From Didymodactylos carnosus (taxonomy: Eukaryota > Rotifera > Eurotatoria > Philodinida > Philodinidae), in contig CAJNOQ010000247.1 in the NCBI GenBank assembly GCA_905250885.1, forward strand, positions 1-59,809: 59,809 nt of DNA. Reading direction: 5' to 3'. Both the position numbers and the translations under genes were made by a program. Positions 51,376 to 59,809 of this stretch are shown here, one piece after another; the first letter of the stretch is position 1; the number at the start of each line of letters is the position of its first letter. Below the pieces are notes generated by a model. It was not told the origin of the DNA and did not search any database. It saw only the letters and a program-made list of their open reading frames with translations.

Positions 51376-53711
51376 ATGAATGTATCCACAGCAGTAAGAC
51401 GTACTAGCACTGTTCATCCATATCCAGATCCATCACTTGTGGGTATCGTGCTGGGCGCTCAATGGGGTGATGAAGGTTGTGAAAATGATGCTTAAAAAAA
51501 ACTAATGTCGTATTAATTTTATTATAATTACTTTTGAAGGTAAAGGAAAATTAGTTGATTTACTCGCATCGGAATCCGATGTTGTATGCCGATGTCAAGT
51601 ATGTTAGATTCTTGTGCACGTGTTAATGATTAAATAGAAAATAATTCAATTGTTTAGGGAGGCAATAATGCGGGACATATGGTTCATTGTGGCAGTCTTG
51701 AATATGATTTTCATATGTTACCGTCTGGCTTTCATTTGCCCAATTGTGTTAATATCATTGGTAATTTGTTTATTTGAATATAAAACCTGATAGCGATTAA
51801 TTATAAAAATTGTTTACCTAGGTAATGGATGTGTAGTCAATTTACCCGAATTAGTTGATGAAATAAAGAAAAATGAAGCTAAAGGCGTTACTGACTGGCA
51901 AAAACGTTTGTTAATTTCTGATCGTGCTCATTTAGGTTGGTGTGTCCAGAGATAAATGTCTTTAGTTTTGAATTTGGACTATGATCCTTTCTTTTAGTAT
52001 TCGATTTTCATAAACAAACTGATGGTTTGATTGAAAAAGGAAGAGGTAAGAGTAGGTACGATCAATTTTAATTAATCAGAATGATTTCTTTTTTATTAGC
52101 TAATGTTCCTTCATTTTCTATATATCCGTTTTCTCTTTTACGTAGTCTCGGAACAACGAAAAAAGGCATAGGACCAACTTATTCAAGCAAAGTAAAGAAG
52201 AGATAAGTTTTCTTCTAATATTCGGCTAACTCTAGTCACATTTTCTAGGTAACCCGAAATGGTGTACGAGTTATTGATTTAATGGGCGATTTTGATGTGT
52301 TTGCGGAGAAGTAATTTAACCTTTTTTTTACAATATAGAATAAAGATTTGACATAAACTTTTTATTTAGATTACGAAATTTATTTAATTATTATAAAATG
52401 ACATTTCCTGATTTGGAAGGTGATATTGAAAAAACAATTGCACAGTTTAAAGTAACGTATTATTATTAATAAATAACAGCCAATCACAAAAAATTCGTCT
52501 TTTAATATCATTTTAGGAATTAGCCGAATATTTTCGTCCAATGGTCACAGATACAATTGCATATTTGAATAGAGTTATACTCGATGGTGACAAGAAAATT
52601 CTGGTTGAAGGAGCAAATGCTACGATGTTAGATATTGATTTTGGTGAGAAAAATAATTTTTGTTTGTAATTTACGCTGTCTAAGCTGATTTTGACTCATT
52701 GTACTGAACAAAAAGAGTTGAAAAAGTGTTACCTTTCATACCATTTTCACATTTTTTCTATGAATAGGAACTTATCCATATGTGACATCATCTAACTGTA
52801 GTATTGGTGGAGTATTAACTGTAAGTGAAATTAATTTGATTGTATTTTAATTTATTCAGAAAGATCTTTTGTCTATTTTAGGGTCTCGGCTTAGCACCAA
52901 AATTCATCGGTGATATATATGGTGTGGTTAAGGCCTATACAACTCGTGTTGGTGATGGAATATTTCCTACGGAGCTAAATAATGTCAGTTTAATATTGTC
53001 ACATAAATAAAAAATACTATGTTTTTTTCGTTATTTACTTTGCTAGGATATTGGTGTGCATTTACAGACAAAAGGTCATGAAATTGGTGTTACAACAGGT
53101 TAGTATGAATGCAACTACAATAAAATAAATAATATATATTTGATAATATCTTGTTTAGGAAGAAAAAGACGTTGTGGATGGTTAGATCTTGTTTTACTTC
53201 GTTATACAAATATGATTAATGGTTTTACAGCGTATGTGAATATATTCTATTATATTTCATCAAAAATTAACCATACTTTATCTATATAGACTATGTTTGA
53301 CAAAATTAGACACATTGGATGAATTAAGTGAAATCAAAGTAGCTACGACTTATAAACGTCATGGTGAAATTTTGAACAGTTTTCCGGCGAGTGTAGATAC
53401 TATGCACGATATCGAAGGTTTATTATTATCTTTTATAGTTGTTCAGAGATGAAAAGTTTTCATTCATTTAGTTGAGTACGTTACTTTCCCAGGATGGAAA
53501 ACAGATACGTCTGAATGTCGAGCATTCAAATCGTTACCTCACAATGCAAGACTCTATGTTCAATTTATCGAACAATTTCTCAATGTACCAGGTTCGATTA
53601 CTCTATAAAATATATTTTACTTTCTTTATCAATCAACTTTTTCTATTTTTAGTCAAATGGATAGGTGTTGGTAAAGATCGTCGAGCCATGATATCCTGTT
53701 TTTCAAAATAA
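51376..53711 (+). CDS. ADSS: Adenylosuccinate synthetase
   Basis: Joins IMP and aspartate using GTP to make adenylosuccinate, the first committed step to AMP, in the cytosol. Sixteen exons: 51376-51475, 51540-51598, 51658-51760, 51822-51935, 51998-52055, 52146-52191, 52249-52310, 52370-52451, 52517-52643, 52768-52820, 52882-52983, 53047-53098, 53159-53231, 53290-53417, 53472-53591, 53653-53711; 445 residues, the usual eukaryotic size. The P-loop-like [12 protein letters not shown] carries the catalytic Asp32, and NNAGH the catalytic His60 (here NNAGHMV rather than the common NNAGHTV). [84 protein letters not shown] and [10 protein letters not shown] cover IMP, Asp and GTP sites in order. The ATG at 51376 begins a ~20-residue polar leader before the core, as in animal isozymes. 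All introns are short (48-125 nt) and phases agree throughout. Confidence 0.96.
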
Positions 53712-54578
53712 TTTCGTACATTCTTACCATTTATTATTCAATGAACAAACAACAAATGTTTTGCTCTATACCTATTTTTTTACACATACAATTTTTGCCT
53801 GTTAGAGTTGAGACAAGCACAAATTTTTTTAACTGATAACTTCAGTGATCTGGATAACTTGACAAGTTATCAAAATATTTTTATTTGTGAACAAAACGTT
53901 TTTCTAATCAAAAAAACATTACACTGTTTTCACTTTTTTTCTTTGATATTTACACATTTACCTTGACTCTCTTTGGCACAAAACATATTATTAGGTTTTG
54001 TTTTGAAAGTTTTTTTAATAAAACAAGCGAACAACGAATTAAATGTTCTAACAGGGACTAAGTCGAATTGGTGAACTGACGTGTTATAAAAAAAATGGAA
54101 AAGACGATATCTTTATAAATTTTTAGTTACTCTCTCTAACATCATATCCGACAAGCATTTACTATAATTATTTTCGATTAAATTTACACTGCTTTTCGTT
54201 GAAAGTTAATTAAAATTTTAGTGAATTATAAATCTTCAAAAAACATTAATTGGTTTCATGCTGATTCTACCAGAAGTGAACAAGTCATGGTCAAAGTTCA
54301 AGTCGGTAATACTTTTTACTGTGATAAAAGATTATCTTAACGAAATAGTTGCACCGATTATCACACATTCTTAATAACGGATGATCGAAATGTGAATTGG
54401 TATATTAATTGTTAGAATATATTATAGTTTATATCAGATTAAGATAAATCGATCTTTTTCTTTAGGTATTTCTTGATTTACAACGTGTTAAACCGTATAT
54501 TTTTTTAGTTAATAATACATTTTTCGGTTGTTCATAAAACTCTCACTAAAAGATGTATATACATATACATAGAAATGA
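53712..54578. other. Convergent 3' spacer of ADSS and the sushi gene
   Basis: No gene seen. AATAAA at 54017-54022 is a candidate ADSS poly(A) signal. The rest is plain AT-rich sequence. Confidence 0.45.
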
Positions 54579-57500
54579 CTACTCGACAGTTGTTGTTTCT
54601 TCGACTTTCAAATGACATACTGGAAGTTCAGGCCATTTATTTTCGTGACATTTAAGGTCTGCAACGCCATTGCTCGAATTAGTCATAACAGAGTCATTAT
54701 AACAAACATATCGAGAAAGTAGATAATAATGTTGACCATTATAAACGAAATAGGATTCAGCACTTTTATACCCATTCGGTATGGTATCAGCAGTAGAGTT
54801 CAGGCATCCGGCAGCTAAAGAGAACAAGCAAATCATAAAGTAAAAATTATATGTGCTTTTTATATTCACTTACGTTTACATCGGGGTCGTGGGCCCCATC
54901 TACCATTTAAACATTCGATTTTCATCGGTCCTGAACGTTCATCATAAACAAAATTATCTAAGCATTGGTAACTAGCTGTACTATTGTTCTCGAATGTGCC
55001 GTCCGACAGTAATTTGCCATGTATTGTTGTTTTTCCGTTTGGAATCGCCACATTTGAGTAACAGCGTCGTTTGGTGGATGCTAGAAAATTAGGAAAAAAC
55101 AAACAGTAACCGAAAACAACAACTTCGTGGGAAAATCACTGAATTGATTACGTAAAAAGAATATTATTTTGTATTATGATTCTATAGCACAACAATTAAT
55201 ACTTAAGTCGAATTCCTATCGATATTGTTTAGAGTTGCAATATGATCACTTACCATAGCAGACTGATTTTGGAGTCCATTTTCCAGTGTCAAGACAAGTC
55301 ATATTCAATGAACCAGAGCTCGAATTCCATACACTAGCATTAGCTAGACAATTCAATTCGATAAATGATCCGGGAATGGCTTCATTCGTAGAAGTATTAA
55401 ATACTTTGATATTGGATGCTACGATCATTGTAGTGTCATGATCAATAGGTGGTGGTAATGCACAACGTGGCTTTACTGCAGCAGAGATTGACAAATATAT
55501 TTTGTTCGATGAAAAATACGCAGATAAAATACTTACAAATGCACTTTTTTACTGGTTGGAATTGACCATTTTGGCAAGTCATTCGAAATGCATTAATACC
55601 GCTCTCCGTCGCGTATCCATAATGACATGAAAAAAGAACTGAGCCAGTATATGTTTGATCTTTGTATAAAGTTGTTTGGTCACTTAACACTAAGGCATCT
55701 TCAACTTTTGGAAAAGAATCGCAGCGCAATTGAGATTCACGGATCTGGCGTCTAGGGGAATTGGAAAGCATTGTCGTTAACACTTCAATTAGCGAACTTG
55801 TACCATTGTTAATAGACATGTTTGTTGATGTTACAGGAGACGTATCGACATTATCTATAATCATATCTGTAATTTTGTCTGTATTGTTTTCTACTACAAT
55901 AAAAGAAATTTATTAAGTAACTTAATTAGAAAAAATCCTGCTTTTATTTAGTGAAAGATCGAAAAATTTGACAAATTTCGCCTATTAGTGTGGTATAAGT
56001 ACTTGTTGAATGGGAGTAACTTCATAGAAATTATGAAAATATTGGAGAGAAGCAGCATGAAACTAGATAATTTAAAATTTGCTTCATTTGATTATCAAGT
56101 CAGTATATATTCCAAGGGGGAAAAAGCATACTTCTGTACTTCTGGTACTTCTCCGTACTTCTTGATACTTCTTCGTACTTCTTCGTACTTTTTTGTACTT
56201 CTCCGTACTTCTGAAGTACGAAGTACGAAATACGAAATCCCGTATTTCGTACTTCGTACTTCAGAAGTACGGAGAAGTACAAAAAAGTACGAAGAAGTAC
56301 GAAGAAGTATCAAGAAGTACGGAGAAGTACCAGAAGTACAGAAGTATGCTTTTTCCCCCTTGATATATTCAAAGCTTAAAATATACTTTACCATCTCTGC
56401 ACATCGATAAATTCAAATTTGTTTTACTCCAGCTACCATCCGGTAAACAATATGTAATGAATGATTGTGTTCTATTAACGACCGATTCCAAACCAGAAGT
56501 ACATTCATAAAATAAAAAGCTTCCAATAGAAAACCGATCGTCCTGATTGTTATTAAATGAAATTCTTGTATTTGGTACATTAGGTAGATCAGTTTTTTTA
56601 CACATAACATGATCATTGACCATCGTTATGTTGTTTGTTTGATCATTACTATCCGTTGTAAAATAATCATTAGGCGGTGATGGATTACTATTAACACTGA
56701 TAACAGTGTCGTTTTGAACGGTATTGATAAGCCGTGTCGATGATAATAGGTTTTCACTAGAATCCCAATTTTTCGCTGATGACTGAGAAAGAAAGATTGA
56801 TGTTGTAGTAGATGTTTGTACTAATGAAGAATTTATAGTTGATGAGAGTTCTACAGCCGGAATTACTGTAAGATTACTAGCTTCTGGAATGGTCATTTTT
56901 GGAGTAGTCACAGACAGTTCTGACGTTGTATTAATGTTGATAATAGTATCTTCTTGAATAATATTGATCACCCGTGTCGATGATAATAGGTTTTCACTAG
57001 AATTCCAATTTTCCGCTGATGACTGGGGAAGAAAGGTTGATGTTGTAGTAGATGTTTGTACTAATGAAGAATTTATAGTTAATGAGAGTTCTACAGCCGG
57101 AATTGCTGTAGGATTATTAGCTTCTGGAATGGTCATTTCTGGAGTGGTCACAGGCAGTTCTGACGTTGTATTAATATTGATAATAGTGTCTTCTTGAATA
57201 ATATTGATCAGTCGTGTCGATAATAGGTTTTCATTAGAATCCCAATTTTTCACCGATGACTCTAGAGGAAAGGTTGATGACATAGTAGTAGATGTTTGTA
57301 CTAATGCAGAATTTATAGTTGATGAGAGTTCTACAGCCTGAATTACTGTAGGATTATTAGGTTCTAGGGAGGTAATTTCTGGAGTAATCGTAGGTAGTTC
57401 TGACGTGGTATTAATGTTCATAACAGTGTTTTCTTGAATAATATTGATCAGTCGTGTCGATAATAGGTTTTCACTAGAATCCCAATTTTTCGCCGACGAC

Positions 57501-59409
57501 TCAGGAGGAAAGGTTGATGTTGTAGTAGATGTTTGTGCTAATGAAGAATTTATAGTTGATGAGAGTTCTACAGCCTGAATTACTGTAGGATTATTAGGTT
57601 CTAGAGCGGTAATTTCTGGAGTGATAATTTCGAGAGTGGTCATTTCTGGAGTAATCATAGGTAGTTCTGACGTGGTATTAATGTTCATAACAGTGTTTTC
57701 TTGAATAATATTGATCAGTCGTGTCGATAATAGGTTTTCATTAGAATCCCAATTTTTCATCGATGACTCAGGAGGAAAGGTTGATGTTGTAGTAGATGTT
57801 TGTGCTAATGAAGAATTTATAGTTGATGAGAGTTCTATAGCCGGAATCGCTATAGGACTATTCGCTTCTGGAGTGGTCATAGGCAGCTCTGACGTTGTAT
57901 TAATGTTGATAATAGTGTCTTCTTGAATAATATTGATCAGTCGTGTCGATAATAGGTTTTCATTAGAATCCCAATTTTTCACCGATGACTCTGGAGGAAA
58001 GGTTGATGACATAGTAGTAGATGTTTGTACTAATGCAGAATTTATAGTTGATGTGAGTTCTACAGCCTGAATTACTGCAGAATTATTAACTTCTGGAATG
58101 GTCATAGGCAATTCTGACGTGGTCATATTTAAATGAGTGACCGAAAATAATGCCACTGGAGTAGTTGTGATTGGCGAAACAGTGTGAGAAGTAGAAATCA
58201 ATGTCGAAAGCATGGTAGTTATTGTCGATGTTATTTCTAAAGATTCGCATAAAGGTATGCCAGACCATGTTCCATCTTTTCGGCATTTAATTGTTAAGGA
58301 TGGACCTGAGAGAACATGAACATAATTTGGATTACAAAACCGAAGTACATACGAATCGACGACAAATTCTTGTGGATCTCGTATATATTGCAATGAGACT
58401 AGAATAAATTCATCTTCTATCATTGCAATTATAGTTCATAAGAATTATTACCGTTGTGTACATAAGAGTTTTGAACTTGCGATTCAATTTCCAGTAATTC
58501 ATGTTTGGGACAAATTGGAATGTCTGTCAGAAAAGTAATCGTGTAAATATGTTAATCGTTGAGATTATAGAAATCCTACCGTGACATTTAGGAATATTTT
58601 GCCAAATGCCATTAATACACTCTGTCACGAGATCTATGGTTGATATTTTATAACCATAATCACATTCATATGTTACTGAACCGGTATAAGTTTGATCTTG
58701 CCAAATTGTAACGTTGTATGATGTAAGGAATCCATTTGTAATATATGGAGGATAACTACATCGAACCATCGGTGTTGTATAGAAAATGCCTGAAAGAGGC
58801 AAGCGTATACATATATCGACGAGAATAAGCTGACTCAGCTCATATACATACGTTCACATTTTGGCATTTCTGACCATTGTCCGGTCGCCAGACATTCAAC
58901 TACCAGAGATTCTTTACCATTCGTGAGCTGAAAACCTTCTTCACATGAAAAAATTAAATTTGAACCGACCTATAAATACTTATATACGTATATGTCTTAT
59001 GGTATTCAAGGAACAACGAGATGAACAGCTCACCAAAAGTAACTGACGATTTTCTGATGAATATTTAAAATTCATTTGGATGACTCGAGAAGCAATAGGT
59101 AGATATAAACTTGAGTAGTTACACGTGTGCTCAATATCTAATAAAGTGCAACTGCAACTACAGAAATATTTAATATCTCATTTAACTTACATACACAGAT
59201 GGGCATAGGTGTCCATGTACCGTTCGACTGACACCTGACAAATAAGGAACCTCCATTAAAATTGCTTAAAGTGTAATGATCTTTACATCTTAAAACTACA
59301 ACAGAACCAGCCAATATATGTTGTGAATCACCTTCAAAACTAGTCAAATTATCTTTGATCACAATCGTGTTTTCAGGAAACGACTTGAGTATTGGACATC
59401 GTTTCTGAA
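54579..59409 (-). CDS. Secreted multi-sushi (CCP) protein with Ser/Thr-rich tandem repeats, 5' incomplete
   Basis: Exons in transcript order: 59409-59191, 59137-59034, 58969-58852, 58789-58580, 58523-58452, 58398-56392, 55893-55537, 55475-55254, 55080-54874, 54814-54579; at least 1249 residues. Nine sushi/CCP modules can be read, each with four Cys and the closing C-x-G-x-W-x-P-x-C pattern (for example CQSNGTWTPMPIC, CINGIWQNIPKC, CLNGRWGPRPRC). Four lie before and five after a ~500-residue Ser/Thr/Asn-rich block of six repeats. Almost every intron is phase 1, the classic arrangement for shuffled sushi exons; the one phase-0 intron (after 59034) splits module 2. No membrane span is seen, and the protein ends in a short polar tail, so it is probably extracellular, as an adhesion, mucin-like or complement-like molecule (inference). 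The signal peptide and first exon are not in evidence; an in-frame ATG at 59437 gives no signal sequence. A 250-bp MITE sits in the intron 55894-56391. Confidence 0.85.
56113..56362. mobile_element. Near-perfect palindromic MITE (250 bp) with 8-bp target-site duplication
   Basis: Two arms of about 121 nt are exact complements around a loop of a few bases. The ends are CAAGGGGGAAAAAG and CTTTTTCCCCCTTG. ATATATTC flanks it exactly at 56105-56112 and 56363-56370. Each arm is made of repeated GTACTTCT-like units. It lies in an intron of the sushi gene. The duplication length suits hAT-like transposition. The absence of differences between arms suggests a recent insertion or ongoing arm conversion. 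Confidence 0.92.
56690..58120 (-). repeat. Six-copy coding minisatellite in the sushi gene
   Basis: Units of about 225-265 bp start near 56728, 56966, 57204, 57447, 57711 and 57933, judged by the recurring CGTGTCGAT...AATAGGTTTTCA block. Each encodes about 75-88 residues of the type ELSSTINSSLVQTSTT, NWDSNENLLSTRLINII, NTTSELPMTTPE. All unit lengths keep frame. NTT sites in each unit are candidate N-glycans, and the Ser/Thr content suggests O-glycosylation. Confidence 0.85.
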
Positions 59410-59809
59410 CTACAAATTGCAAAATCGCACTTATCATTTTATCCTGTTTTAGATCAGGTATGCGAGATTTCTGAATTCAAGAGGATTTTTGCACTTTCAA
59501 TTTCGTGTAAATGCAAGATTTTCAAAATTTCTTCGAAATGCGACGAATTCGAAACATGGAGTTTCCACTGTAGCTAAAAATATTTCATATAGAAATCTTA
59601 ATTTGATACAATCAAAATAAAAACTATATCAAATATATTTTTCTAGAGCAGAAGTTGTTGATTTAAGCTTACTATCCGTAACAAAATAGAAAGCGGACGG
59701 CTGTTTTTGTACTAACGTTTGAATGAAATGACCTAGGGATTTCCATCAGTGCATAGCCAAGACCTGATCACATGATTCTATGAAAAGTTAAGGCGAACAT
59801 ACGATTTGG
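59410..59809. other. Right edge: sequence upstream of the first visible sushi exon
   Basis: On the minus strand a TTTGTAG acceptor ends at 59410. The remaining 400 bases should be intron or upstream sequence. I see no signal-peptide exon in them. Confidence 0.4.

Noticed and set aside
56095..56410. Open frames on both strands through the palindrome
   Set aside because: They exist because the palindrome's repeat unit lacks stops; the segment is a mobile element in an intron.
59409..59437. ATG at 59437 as the start of the sushi protein
   Set aside because: It gives only about nine residues before an acceptor-like TTTGTAG and no signal peptide, so an upstream exon outside the window is more likely.

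Overview
This is an AT-rich (about 30 % GC by eye) nuclear window from an animal. Genes are split by GT-AG introns, mostly 50-110 nt but reaching 5.9 kb in one gene. Acceptors look like TTTTAG, AATAAA poly(A) signals are common, and coding regions carry poly-Asn/Ser/Thr runs. The conserved genes (MRPL15, PEX14, ELP5, ADSS, a Bem46-type hydrolase) and a multi-sushi secreted protein point to a small invertebrate. I lean towards a rotifer-like genome, but nothing here proves a phylum.

Layout. 1-3018: a transposon-like element with 119-nt terminal inverted repeats. 6396-7758 (+): ABHD13/Bem46-type hydrolase. 10035-11742: a tRNA-derived SINE, an inverted repeat, a second 5'-truncated SINE copy and a suspicious assembly join at an N. 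12487-34874 (+): a 22-kb gene for a type I single-pass membrane protein with a long, low-complexity cytoplasmic tail; its introns carry at least five fold-back or MITE elements, three of them with clear target-site duplications. 37361-38464 (-): MRPL15. 38560-39960: degenerate repeats. 40203-41622 (-): PEX14. 42091-43634 (-): ELP5. 45004-49831 (+): RNA-binding protein with three U1-type zinc fingers and an RG-rich tail, divergent from ELP5. 51376-53711 (+): adenylosuccinate synthetase. 54579-59409 (-): sushi-domain protein with a 6-copy Ser/Thr-rich tandem repeat and a near-perfect 250-bp palindromic MITE in one intron; its 5' end is not seen.

The housekeeping genes do unrelated jobs (mitochondrial translation, peroxisomal import, tRNA wobble modification, purine synthesis); nothing suggests an operon. 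The more unusual content is the set of self-complementary mobile elements, the exon duplication behind two zinc fingers, and two lineage-specific low-complexity proteins. Exon boundaries were placed by hand from GT/AG sites and reading-frame phase, without transcript data.
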